Positions 1 to 7,284 of a DNA stretch of 25,645 nt are shown here, piece after piece. A program made the translations under genes and the position numbers. The notes below the pieces were generated by a model, which worked only from the letters and a program-made list of their open reading frames with translations, made no database searches and was not told the origin of the DNA. This stretch comes from Contendibacter sp031732755. Its GTDB lineage: Bacteria; Pseudomonadota; Gammaproteobacteria; Competibacterales; Competibacteraceae. Location of the stretch: the NCBI GenBank assembly GCA_031732755.1, contig JAVMKI010000032.1, positions 1 through 25,645 on the forward strand, read 5' to 3'. The stretch's first letter is position 1, and each line of letters starts with the position of its first letter.

Positions 1-475
1 TGAGGATGGTCATGCCGATGTTGTACAGAAAGGCCAGCGCCACCACCACGATGCCAAGCTTGGTAAGCAGGGGTTGCTCCAGGAACTCGCGTCCCATGGT
101 GGCCAGAATATTATTGCCGGTCATGTCGGCCAGACTGGCGTAAGGCACCATGAGATAGCCCACGATGGTCAGCGCGCCCGCCACCAGGAAAACCCAAAAT
201 AACAGGTGGGCCAGCAACGGACTATGCAACTCGGTCTCGGTCTCCTCGGGCACCAAGTAATAGGCCGCGCCCATGAAACCGAACAGCAGCCAGACGATCA
301 GCAGGTTGGTATGCACCATGCGGGCGATGTTGAAGGGAATCGCTGGGAACAGGAAGTCACCGATCACATATTGCAGACCGAGAATCAGACCGAACAGAAT
401 TTGTCCCACGAACAGACCGATGGCGGCGATGAAATAGGGCATGGCCACCGCCTGGGATTTGTATTGCAATTGCAT
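1..475 (-). CDS. norB: Nitric oxide reductase large subunit NorB, N-terminal part (cut by window edge)
   Basis: Reading leftwards from ATG at 475, about 158 codons are present before the window ends. The product is the start of the membrane subunit of cytochrome c-dependent nitric oxide reductase, a heme-copper oxidase relative that reduces 2 NO to N2O in the inner membrane. The visible part starts MQLQYKSQAVAMPYFIAA and holds hydrophobic helices; the stretch with ARMVHTNLLIVWLLFGFMG carries the histidine expected to ligate the low-spin heme b, followed by the family-typical AAYYLVPEE. An AGAGGA ribosome site lies just before the ATG. norC ends 33 bases upstream on the same strand, the usual norCB order. 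The binuclear-centre histidines would lie outside the window and cannot be checked. Confidence 0.93.
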   Translation of the reverse strand, partial: MQLQYKSQAVAMPYFIAAIGLFVGQILFGLILGLQYVIGDFLFPAIPFNIARMVHTNLLIVWLLFGFMGAAYYLVPEETETELHSPLLAHLLFWVFLVAGALTIVGYLMVPYASLADMTGNNILATMGREFLEQPLLTKLGIVVVALAFLYNIGMTIL

Positions 476-508
476 GATTGCTTTTTCCTCTGTGGTGAGC
501 GCCTGCGT

Positions 509-934
509 TCAGCCTTCGATGTTCGGCGGCCATTTTTCGGTATTGATTTCCGAAGTCCATTTCAGGAAGGCCACGAGGTCATCCAGTTGCTGATCGGTGA
601 GGTTGAACTGCGGCATCTGCCGACGGCCCGGTACGTGGGTCGGCTGCGCCTTGATCCAGGCTTTGATGAAGTCCGGGCCACGCCGGATGTAGACGTTGCC
701 CAGTTCCGGGGCAAAGTAGGCGCCCTCGCCCAGCAGGGTGTGGCAGCCGATACAGTTGCGGGTCTCCCACAGGTGTTTACCACGCGCCACTTGTTCCGTC
801 AGGTTCTCACGGTGATCGCGCGCCGGCAACGTCCAAGTGGTGTGAAAGGTGAGCGCGAGAAACAGCAGCACCGAGAACAGCGTGCCGCCATAGAAGATGT
901 TTCGCGCCATGGATTTGGTAAAGGTTGCGCTCAT
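509..934 (-). CDS. norC: Nitric oxide reductase cytochrome c subunit NorC
   Basis: A 141-residue membrane-anchored c-type cytochrome that passes electrons to NorB during nitric oxide reduction. One transmembrane anchor spans roughly residues 12-32, followed by a periplasmic domain with a single heme-binding motif CIGCH (61-65) and the probable axial methionine in RQMPQF (Met107). The stretch HTLLGEGAYFAPELGN is characteristic of NorC. I chose ATG at 934 (MSATFTKSMARN), which has GAGGTG just before it; an in-frame TTG at 952 gives a 6-residue longer form but lacks a better ribosome site. norB follows 33 bases downstream. Length is normal for the family. Expression is probably NO- or oxygen-controlled through the palindromic box at 1030-1047. 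Confidence 0.95.
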   Translation of the reverse strand: MSATFTKSMARNIFYGGTLFSVLLFLALTFHTTWTLPARDHRENLTEQVARGKHLWETRNCIGCHTLLGEGAYFAPELGNVYIRRGPDFIKAWIKAQPTHVPGRRQMPQFNLTDQQLDDLVAFLKWTSEINTEKWPPNIEG

Positions 935-1029
935 GAGCACCTCATTACTCAACGACGATGCAAACCACCCGGCCTGAATCCGCTCGGGCGGGAACGAGCG
1001 ACCATGTTCCGCAAATCATGGCGTTTGTT

Positions 1030-1047
1030 CCTTGACGAGGGTCAAGG
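1030..1047 (-). promoter_or_regulatory. FNR/DNR-type palindromic box upstream of norC
   Basis: A perfect inverted repeat, CCTTGAC-GAGG-GTCAAGG, lies about 96-113 bases before the norC start. Its core TTGAC-N4-GTCAA closely resembles the sites of CRP/FNR-family regulators (FNR, DNR, NnrR: TTGAT/C-N4-A/GTCAA), which switch on norCB under low oxygen or NO. A class II activator position (centre near -41) would place the transcript start near 997. No convincing -10 was found, so the promoter itself is inferred. Confidence 0.6.
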
Positions 1048-1105
1048 AATACGGGGCGTGTCTTCAGTTGAGCCAGATGGCGCTTGAAGCCCGATAAGCG
1101 GCGCC

Positions 1106-1134
1106 TTGAAATCGTATACGACGTATAATAGTAT
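1106..1134 (+). promoter_or_regulatory. Possible promoter of the TetR/phosphotransferase operon
   Basis: TTGAAA (1106-1111) and TAGTAT (1129-1134) are separated by 17 bases and could be the -35 and -10 elements. The transcript start would fall near 1141, inside the operator cluster, which would make repression by operator occupancy simple. The -10 match is only 4 of 6. A perfect TATAAT at 1124-1129 exists but its spacing to TTGAAA is too short. Confidence 0.35.
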
Positions 1135-1154
1135 ACGTCGTATATTATTATACG
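1115..1154. promoter_or_regulatory. Operator-like palindrome cluster before the TetR gene
   Basis: Two nested palindromes occupy the 48 bases before the tetR start. A 13-base perfect palindrome TATACG-A-CGTATA (1115-1127) is followed by its exact reverse complement TATACGTCGTATA (1132-1144). The second sits at the centre of a 33-base palindrome, 1122-1154, with one mismatched pair (1131/1145). This is the usual look of a TetR-family operator with two or more dimer sites. The site ends 8 bases before the ATG, so autorepression is the likely role; effect on the divergent norCB genes is possible but unproven. Confidence 0.7.
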
Positions 1155-1162
1155 GTGCTCTC

Positions 1163-1774
1163 ATGGATACCTCACTTCTTTCCTCCCGCCGCGAACGCAA
1201 ACGTGATGCGCTCCGACAACGCATCGTCGATGCGGCGATGTCCCTATTCGACGCCGAAGGCTACGCCACGGTCACCATGGAGCGCATCGCCGCGGCGGCG
1301 GACATCGCCAAGGGCACGCTCTACAAGTATTTTCCAGTGAAGGAAGCCATTGTCGCTGCCTTCATGATCGGTGAAGCATCCGGTCGCGATGAGGAGGTAA
1401 GCGCACTCATGGCAAACGTGCCAGACGTTCGGGGAAGGTTGCTGGCGCTGTACGAAGGCATCGCCGCGTGGTCCGTCCAGCATCGCGACTACATGGCGGC
1501 CTATATCGCTTATCGGTTGTCCGAACCGAACTGGTACGCGATCGATGAACGCCAGCGCACCGGGTTTCACCGCCATCTCACGCGCGTGCTCGCCGCGGGC
1601 AGGACCGCCGGCGAACTGCGCGACGACATTCCTTTGGAACTCAGCGTGGCCTATCTCCAGTCGATGCAGCTCGCGGCAACCTTGGTTTGGCTCCAGCAAT
1701 CCGAGGCGGATCTGGCGGTATTGCTGCGGCAAGCGGCGTTGCTATTTCTCGAAGGCGCGGGAGTTCGCTCGTGA
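1163..1774 (+). CDS. TetR/AcrR-family transcriptional regulator
   Basis: A 203-residue one-component regulator. The N-terminal helix-turn-helix domain is clear: RIVDAAMSLFDAEGYATVT (20-38) leads into MERIAAAADIAKGTLYKYF (39-57), the signature of TetR DNA-binding domains. The remaining C-terminal region is helical and would bind an unknown ligand. I chose ATG at 1163; the upstream in-frame extension would be translated from the operator palindromes and is implausible. There is no strong ribosome site, so the message may be nearly leaderless. The gene ends GTGA, overlapping the start of the next gene by 4 bases, so the two are cotranscribed. The palindrome cluster at 1115-1154 suggests autoregulation. 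The inducer cannot be read from sequence. Confidence 0.9.
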   Translation: MDTSLLSSRRERKRDALRQRIVDAAMSLFDAEGYATVTMERIAAAADIAKGTLYKYFPVKEAIVAAFMIGEASGRDEEVSALMANVPDVRGRLLALYEGIAAWSVQHRDYMAAYIAYRLSEPNWYAIDERQRTGFHRHLTRVLAAGRTAGELRDDIPLELSVAYLQSMQLAATLVWLQQSEADLAVLLRQAALLFLEGAGVRS

Positions 1775-4374
1775 ACGCTAAACCAGAATGGTGCCTTTCG
1801 TGGGCGGACGCTTCCGCGGCCGGTCCATCCGTGGTCGGCGGCAAGGGTTGGAATCTGGCGCGGTTGGCGCGCTATGGCTTTCGCGTGCCGGCGGGCGGTG
1901 TGTTGTCCGTGGCGGCTTGCCAGCGGTTTCTCGACGTTCACGGCCTCCGCCTGGAAGATCTGGCTGAAAATCCAGAACGTCTCGACGCGCTGCCGTTGCC
2001 CGACGATCTGGCGCAAGCCATCGACGCGGCGCTCGAAGACTGGGACATTGCCACGACACCTCTGGCGGTGCGGTCGTCCGCTGTCGCCGAAGACTCGGAG
2101 AACGCTTCGTTCGCTGGTGTATTGGAGTCGTTTCTCAACGTGCGTCGCCGCGAAGATCTGCATCGCGCCATTCGGCGTTGTTGGGCCTCGGCATGGTCGG
2201 CGCGAGCCAACGCTTATCGCGAACGCATGGGCGTCGCGGCGGATGCGGCCTCGCCGGCCGTGGTGCTGATGGCGCTGGTATTGCCGCGCGCGGAAACGTT
2301 GGCGGCGGGAGTCGCCTTCTCCTGCGATCCGCGCAACGGCCGCGAAGATCGGTTTTTCATCGCCGCCAATGAGGGTTACGGCGAAACGGTCGTCGGCGGC
2401 CACGCCGACCCGGACGAATTCGTGATCGAAATGGGCGATCATTCGCCGCGACCGTTCGTTGCCGAGCGTCGGTTGGGGCGCAAGGAATGCCGTAGCATTC
2501 CTGCCGAAAACGGCGGGACCATGCAGGTAGCCGTTGTGCCTACGTCTGACCGCTTGATTCTGGACGATGCGCGGTTATTGCGCCTCGCCCGACTGGTGCA
2601 GCGGATCAAATGGGCGCTGGGTCACGGCGAACAGCATCAAGACATCGAATGGGTATTCGATGGAGTGGATTTTCACGTCGTACAGGCGCGACCGGTCACG
2701 ACGCGACCACGCTACACCTATCCGGTCTTGATGGCGCAACCGGAAATTTGGACCAATGGCAATTTTCGGGACAGCCTGCCGATGGCGCAACCGGCGCTGG
2801 TCTGGACGCTGGAGGCGCATCCCATCCGCGTCATTCTGGAGACGACGTTACGCGCCGCTGGCTATCCCTTGCTGCCTGGTGTGGCGCGGACGCGGTTGTG
2901 GCGCGGACGCGGTTATTTCAATTGCAATGTGATGCAGTGGGAATTTTGGGAGGGTTTCGGCACCGCGCCTGCGTTGACCAATCATTTTCTGGGTGGCCAT
3001 CAAGACGCGATTACGGTACCCGCGCGACCTTCTCCGCGCCTCCGATGGCGTCGGTTGTTGCGCAATCTGCGCCTCGCCCGCGCGCTTGGCCACGCTCACA
3101 AGCGCGCGTCCGCCGAGTTTAAGCGGCTGTACGAATGGACGGAATCGCAACGTCGCCGGGATTGGCGCACGCTGCCGGATCGCGCGCTGACCGATAGCCT
3201 GCTCACCGCTGGCGTCGTCGACGGTGAACGCAACCTGCATCTGCTGCAATCGACCAGCGCCGCCAGTTGGATGCTATTGATCGGGTTGCTCAAACGCTGG
3301 TTCGGCGCGCAAGCGGAGCAGATCGCCAACGCGCTGCTTATCAACGGCGCGCCCATCACCAGCGCCCAGCATGGTCTCGCGCTGGCGGAATTGGCCAAAG
3401 CCGCAGTGGCTGATCCCGCCGCGACGCGCTTTTTCACCGCTGAACCATTCACGCCAGCGGCTTGGCGCGAATTGCCCACGGAATCGGCCTTTCGCTGTGG
3501 TTTCGAGGCGTTCCTGGACGAATACGGCCATCGTTGCGTGTATGAACTCGATTTGCGCAATCCGCGTTGGCGCGAAGACCCGCAATGGCTGTTGGCGACG
3601 ATCCAGCCGATGGTGCGCAACGACGAACATCGGCGCATCTTGCAACATCGGAACGAAACGGCGGCGGCTGCTTGGCGACAAGTATGCGCAAAGACGCCGC
3701 GCCCGCTGCACGGGTTGATCCGCCGTTTGGCCCGTCAATCCGCGCACGAAGCCGAACAGCGCGAAATGGCGAAGTCGATTCTGGTGCGGCAGGCGGAGAT
3801 ATCCCGGATCGTGGCGCTCGAAATCGGCCGGCGTTTGACCGAACGCGGTTTGTTGACCACGGCGGAAGACGTGTTCCATTGCACCATCGAAGACCTGTGC
3901 GAATTGATGGAGGATGTTTGGGATGGCGTTGGACTCGCGGATCTGGTGGCTGACCGCAAGGCGCGGCTGGCGAGTTTGGATGCGGAATCAGCACCGGATA
4001 CGTTGGTGGAAAGCAGTCCTGTTCGCGCTGATGTAACCGTCCCCAGCAATGATCGCACGCTCACCGGGTTGGGCGTGGCGGCGGGCGTTGCAACCGGACC
4101 GACTTGCCTCATCGCCGACCCGCGCCATGCGGAACATTTCGCTGCGGGCGACGTATTGGTGGCGCCTTCCACCGATCCGGCTTGGACGCCGTTGTTTCTG
4201 CGTGCCGCCGCGTTGGTGACTGAAACCGGCGGGTTTATCTCGCATGGCGCTATCGTCGCCCGCGAGTATGGCATTCCCGCTGTCGTCAATGTTCCTGGGG
4301 CTATGCGGCGCATTGCTCAGGGAACGCGCCTCACGGTGAATGGCAATACGGGGCGGGTTGTTCCTTCCGCATGA
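1771..4374 (+). CDS. Rifampin-phosphotransferase-like / PEP synthase-like ATP-grasp phosphohistidine enzyme
   Basis: 867 residues from a GTG start that overlaps the tetR stop (GTGA), with GGGAG about 8 bases upstream. Residues 1-315 form a PEP synthase/PPDK-type ATP-binding domain: GGKGWNL (23-29), RSSAVAEDSENASFAG, and DIEWVFDG...VVQARPVTT closing it. Residues about 320-750 are a helical middle domain with EYGHRCVYELDLRNPRWRED. Residues about 765-865 are the swivelling phosphohistidine domain, with GGFISHGAIVAREYGIPAV placing the carrier histidine at 825. The PEP-binding TIM barrel of true PEP synthase is missing. This order and length match rifampin phosphotransferases (ATP to AMP, Pi and phospho-substrate). 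The real acceptor is unknown: the middle domain may bind another small molecule. Cotranscription with a TetR gene suggests a response to that molecule. Confidence 0.8.
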   Translation: MNAKPEWCLSWADASAAGPSVVGGKGWNLARLARYGFRVPAGGVLSVAACQRFLDVHGLRLEDLAENPERLDALPLPDDLAQAIDAALEDWDIATTPLAVRSSAVAEDSENASFAGVLESFLNVRRREDLHRAIRRCWASAWSARANAYRERMGVAADAASPAVVLMALVLPRAETLAAGVAFSCDPRNGREDRFFIAANEGYGETVVGGHADPDEFVIEMGDHSPRPFVAERRLGRKECRSIPAENGGTMQVAVVPTSDRLILDDARLLRLARLVQRIKWALGHGEQHQDIEWVFDGVDFHVVQARPVTTRPRYTYPVLMAQPEIWTNGNFRDSLPMAQPALVWTLEAHPIRVILETTLRAAGYPLLPGVARTRLWRGRGYFNCNVMQWEFWEGFGTAPALTNHFLGGHQDAITVPARPSPRLRWRRLLRNLRLARALGHAHKRASAEFKRLYEWTESQRRRDWRTLPDRALTDSLLTAGVVDGERNLHLLQSTSAASWMLLIGLLKRWFGAQAEQIANALLINGAPITSAQHGLALAELAKAAVADPAATRFFTAEPFTPAAWRELPTESAFRCGFEAFLDEYGHRCVYELDLRNPRWREDPQWLLATIQPMVRNDEHRRILQHRNETAAAAWRQVCAKTPRPLHGLIRRLARQSAHEAEQREMAKSILVRQAEISRIVALEIGRRLTERGLLTTAEDVFHCTIEDLCELMEDVWDGVGLADLVADRKARLASLDAESAPDTLVESSPVRADVTVPSNDRTLTGLGVAAGVATGPTCLIADPRHAEHFAAGDVLVAPSTDPAWTPLFLRAAALVTETGGFISHGAIVAREYGIPAVVNVPGAMRRIAQGTRLTVNGNTGRVVPSA

Positions 4375-4398
4375 TTTCTCCCGGTTTTGTTCCGTAGT

Positions 4399-4422
4399 CG
4401 GTTTGCGGCTCGCCAAAAACCG
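4399..4422. terminator. Weak hairpin between convergent genes
   Basis: CGGTTT (4399-4404) pairs with AAACCG (4417-4422), with a small inner GCG/CGC pairing. It lies in the 48-base gap between two convergent genes, where a shared terminator would be expected. There is no clean U-run on either side, so this is tentative. Confidence 0.3.
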
Positions 4423-4872
4423 CTATTGGTCTTTGGAAATTTTTCCGTCGAATCTCTTCCGCGCATTTTCCACAGCCTTGAGATTATCCGTTGCCCAGAC
4501 CCAAACGCCGCAAAAAGCAGCGCTGAGAGTAAGGCCTAATTCCGTGAGTCGGTATTCCACTTTCGGGGGCACCACAGGGTAGACTGTCCGGGTAATGAGT
4601 CCATCTCGCTCCATAAGGCGTAGCGTCTGGGTGAGCATTTTCTGACTGATGGTGCCAATGAGCTTTGATAGTTGGGTAAAACGTAATGACTCATGATCCA
4701 CCAGTAGTTCCAGGATAATCATGGTCCATTTGTCCGCGACCCGTCCGATCAGATCCTCAACCAGTTTTTCCACGCGTGGATCAACGGTTTCATTCACCGG
4801 GTGTTGTCGGTCGTAGATTGCTTTGCTTTTCTCGATTTGCTCTGGGGTAGGAGGCTTGAAACGTGCGCTCAT
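4423..4872 (-). CDS. HxlR-family winged-helix transcriptional regulator
   Basis: A 149-residue HxlR/MarR-like regulator. The family signature is plain: ADKWTMIILELLVDHESLRF (46-65) then TQLSKLIGTISQKMLTQTL (66-84) and a wing ending VPPKVEYRLTELG. The redox-sensing N-terminal cysteine of YodB/HypR-type members is absent; the only cysteine is near residue 121, so a small-ligand or aldehyde/quinone signal is as likely as redox. It is divergent to the dehydrogenase at 5063, the classic HxlR arrangement in which the regulator controls the neighbouring oxidoreductase. Codon use and the AT-rich intergenic region differ from the GC-rich surroundings, which hints that regulator and dehydrogenase moved in together. 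Confidence 0.9.
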   Translation of the reverse strand: MSARFKPPTPEQIEKSKAIYDRQHPVNETVDPRVEKLVEDLIGRVADKWTMIILELLVDHESLRFTQLSKLIGTISQKMLTQTLRLMERDGLITRTVYPVVPPKVEYRLTELGLTLSAAFCGVWVWATDNLKAVENARKRFDGKISKDQ

Positions 4873-5031
4873 TGCATGTCGCCTGGATGATTGAGAGGTT
4901 TTTTCGAAAAAGCTCGGATTTTTGAGGTGTGTGTCCGCGCGCCGAACGAGAATATTACACTCTCTTTTTGGTTAGTATGATTATTTCAGGTGCCTTCTTT
5001 AATAATGAAAATAATAGAAGTTATATATGTC

Positions 5032-5047
5032 GTTAGCAATCGCTAAC
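5032..5047. promoter_or_regulatory. Inverted repeat before the dehydrogenase, candidate HxlR operator
   Basis: GTTAGC-AATC-GCTAAC is a perfect 6-base inverted repeat with a 4-base spacer, ending 3 bases before the AAGGAG ribosome site (5051-5056) of the dehydrogenase. A GGTTAG half-like element also occurs at 4969-4974. Position fits an operator for the divergent HxlR regulator, but no convincing -35/-10 pair was found in the AT-rich 4873-5062 region. Confidence 0.4.
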
Positions 5048-5062
5048 AGAAAGGAGATTCCT

Positions 5063-5815
5063 ATGAAGATCGCGCTGATTACAGGTGGTAGCCGTGGGCT
5101 TGGTAAGAATATGGCGCTGCATCTGGCCGACCATGGAGCCAGTGGCATCATCACCTACCATGCTCAGAAAGAGGCTGCTGATCAGGTGGTTGCGGAGATC
5201 CAATCCAAAGGAGGAGAGGCTGTTGCCTTGCAACTGGATGTAACGAAGCATGAAACGTTCCCAGAGTTTGCCACCGTGGTGAAAAAAGTACTGGAGACGC
5301 AGTGGAACCGCAGCGACTTTGATTATCTTGTCAATAATGCGGGTATTGGAATTTATGCCGCCATTGCGGACACGACTTTGGAGCAGTTCGACCAACTCGT
5401 CAATGCCCAACTTAAGGCCCCTTTCTTTTTGACCCAGACTTTACTGCCCATGATCAAGAACGGTGGTCGCATCGTGAATATATCGTCAGGGCTCACGCGC
5501 TTTACCTATCCTCACTACGCGGCCTATGCGATGATGAAAGGCGGTATCGAAGTGTTCACCCGTTACTTGGCAAAAGAGTTGGGTGAACGCCGTATTGCCG
5601 TCAATACGATTGCGCCGGGCGCAATTGAGACCGATTTCGGTGGTGGCCGTGTGCGCGACAATGCCGAACTGAATCGGATGATTGCGGCCCAAACTCCCCT
5701 GGGCCGTGTTGGTTTGCCAGATGATATCGGTGGCGCGGTGGCTGCGCTTCTCTCCGATGAAAGCGGTTGGATCAACGGTCAGCGCATTGAAGTCTCTGGC
5801 GGCATCCATCTGTAG
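5063..5815 (+). CDS. Short-chain dehydrogenase/reductase (SDR), classical type
   Basis: A 250-residue NAD(P)-dependent oxidoreductase. The Rossmann nucleotide motif TGGSRGLG is at 7-14, NNAG at 91-94, catalytic Ser142 in VNISSG, and the Tyr155-x3-Lys159 pair in YAMMK; the C-terminal VSGGIHL is typical. The arginine in TGGSRGLG favours NADP(H), an inference. ATG at 5063 is chosen over the upstream in-frame start because it has an ideal AAGGAG 6 bases before it. The substrate cannot be read from sequence. Divergent from an HxlR regulator, so probably induced by an electrophile or carbonyl compound. Lower GC content than neighbours suggests recent acquisition. Confidence 0.92.
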   Translation: MKIALITGGSRGLGKNMALHLADHGASGIITYHAQKEAADQVVAEIQSKGGEAVALQLDVTKHETFPEFATVVKKVLETQWNRSDFDYLVNNAGIGIYAAIADTTLEQFDQLVNAQLKAPFFLTQTLLPMIKNGGRIVNISSGLTRFTYPHYAAYAMMKGGIEVFTRYLAKELGERRIAVNTIAPGAIETDFGGGRVRDNAELNRMIAAQTPLGRVGLPDDIGGAVAALLSDESGWINGQRIEVSGGIHL

Positions 5816-5886
5816 CTCCGCTCGATACGCTCATCAAGTCGAATCGAACGGAAGATTGGTAATTCCTCCAATCCTCTGAAGGAAAA

Positions 5887-5916
5887 GCCGGAGTGCGTTG
5901 TGCGCGCGTCTCCGGC
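5887..5916 (-). terminator. Probable terminator of the MFS gene
   Basis: GCCGGAG (5887-5893) pairs with CTCCGGC (5910-5916), a 7-base GC-rich stem with a 16-base loop. Read on the minus strand it is followed by TTTTCC, and lies 34 bases after the MFS stop codon. The U-run is short. On the plus strand no U-run follows, so it serves the dehydrogenase less well; a weaker stem GATTGG/CCAATC (5854-5873) is nearer that gene. Confidence 0.5.
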
Positions 5917-5949
5917 GTTCGAAAAACATTGATCGGTTGCTGACTCTGG

Positions 5950-7185
5950 TTATTCTGGGCATGCGCATGTCGAGCTAAATGCACGTTGTTCACGGTATGC
6001 CGAAACTCTGACTACGAGCGCGACCAGGCTGCATATGGCCGCGAACAGAGCAACACCGCGCCATCCGGCGTGCAGTAGCGCCAAACTGCCGAGCGCGGAA
6101 CCACCGGCCATGCCGGTGAACATGCTGCCGATGAGCAGCGCGTTGAGTCGGCTGCGCGCGGCGGAGTCCAGCCGGTAGATGATGCTCTGGTGCGCGACCA
6201 TCGACGCCTGTACGCCGAGATCGAAAAGTAGCGTACCGGCGATCAGCCACTCCAAACTCTGGGGTGCGATCGCGAACCCGGCGAAGCTGATCAGCACGAG
6301 CGCGGCACCGAGCTGGGTGACGGCTTCGGGGCCGTAACGATCGGCGATGCGACCGGCAATCGGCGCCGCCAGCGCCCCTGCCGCCCCCGCCAGTCCGAAA
6401 CAACCGGCGACGGCGCTGCCGTAGCTGAAAGGCGGTTCGTGCAACATGATGGCGAGCGTCGACCAGAAGGCGCTGAACGCGGCGCAAAGAAAACCCTGCG
6501 CGATAGCGGCCCGGCGCAGCTCGGCATGTCGCCGCCACAACGTCAGCAGCGAACCCAGCAAGGTGTGATAAGGCAAGTCGGTGGTGGGCGCGAATGCGGG
6601 AAGCCGCCGGTATGCGACCAGACCCAGCACGCCCACCGCCACGGCGGCGAGCACGAACATCGTTCGCCAACCCAAGGCTTCCGCCACGACACCGCTAACG
6701 ACGCGCGAGAGCAAGATACCCAGTAGCAATCCCATCATGACGCTACCGACGACTTGACCGCGCCGCGCCTCGGGTGCGAGCGTGGCGGCGGCTGGCACGC
6801 AATCTTGCGCGAGCGTGGCGGCGATACCGATCACGATACTGGCCGCACCGAGTTGCGTAAGCGATTGAGTGGCCGCCATCACCAGCAGACCGAGTTCTAA
6901 CATCAGAATCTTGGAGAGGATGACGCGGCGGCGGTCATAGCGATCGCCGAGCGGCGCCAACAACAAGATACCGACGGTGTAGCCGATTTGCGTGAGCGTG
7001 GGGATATAACCGATTTCGCCCGCTGTCGCGTGAAAATCGGTCGCCAATACACCCAAAATGGGTTGGTTGTAATACAAGGTGGCAACCCCCAAGCCAGCGG
7101 CACAGGCCAACAGAAAAACTAAGGCATCATCGATCATGGCGTGGGCGGCGGATCGCTCATGGGCGGTCGTTGAAGCGTCGTTCAT
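5950..7185 (-). CDS. Major facilitator superfamily (MFS) transporter
   Basis: A 411-residue inner-membrane transporter with about 12 hydrophobic segments. The first loop carries the MFS motif A, LGDRYDRRRVI (79-89), and a second copy-like GRIADRYG appears after the sixth helix region. The start LYYNQPILGVLA and ATLAPEARRGQVVGSVMMG are typical of the YfcJ/YgaY/NepI-like drug:H+ antiporter group. Substrate is unknown; efflux of a small metabolite or drug is most likely. The gene is divergent from a LysR regulator across a 99-base gap, so that protein probably controls it. A terminator-like hairpin follows at 5887-5916. Confidence 0.9.
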   Translation of the reverse strand: MNDASTTAHERSAAHAMIDDALVFLLACAAGLGVATLYYNQPILGVLATDFHATAGEIGYIPTLTQIGYTVGILLLAPLGDRYDRRRVILSKILMLELGLLVMAATQSLTQLGAASIVIGIAATLAQDCVPAAATLAPEARRGQVVGSVMMGLLLGILLSRVVSGVVAEALGWRTMFVLAAVAVGVLGLVAYRRLPAFAPTTDLPYHTLLGSLLTLWRRHAELRRAAIAQGFLCAAFSAFWSTLAIMLHEPPFSYGSAVAGCFGLAGAAGALAAPIAGRIADRYGPEAVTQLGAALVLISFAGFAIAPQSLEWLIAGTLLFDLGVQASMVAHQSIIYRLDSAARSRLNALLIGSMFTGMAGGSALGSLALLHAGWRGVALFAAICSLVALVVRVSAYREQRAFSSTCACPE

Positions 7186-7237
7186 GGCGGTTTCACTTGT
7201 GGCTTTGGAAGGTAGCGGCAGTGTGAGCCATGGGCTT

Positions 7238-7248
7238 TTCCATCGGAA
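7238..7248. promoter_or_regulatory. Small palindrome in the MFS/LysR divergent region
   Basis: TTCC-ATC-GGAA is a short perfect palindrome near the middle of the 99-base gap between the divergent MFS and LysR genes. LysR proteins bind such dyads (T-N11-A type), so it is a possible operator. The repeat is too short to be firm. The same gap also holds TATACGTCG at 7271-7279, just before the lysR start. Confidence 0.25.
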
Positions 7249-7284
7249 GACACATGCACGGTAAATCTGTTATACGTCGAACGC

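Noticed and set aside
206..1087. 293-residue open frame on the plus strand over norC
   Set aside because: It is antisense to norC, whose heme motif and family match are clear; the plus-strand translation shows no domain and is rich in Gln/His, typical of a shadow frame.
1651..2442. 263-residue minus-strand frame under the ATP-grasp enzyme
   Set aside because: Antisense to a strongly supported domain; no start signal or family features.
1771..4374. True phosphoenolpyruvate synthase or PPDK
   Set aside because: The C-terminal PEP-binding barrel is missing; the protein ends shortly after the phosphohistidine domain.
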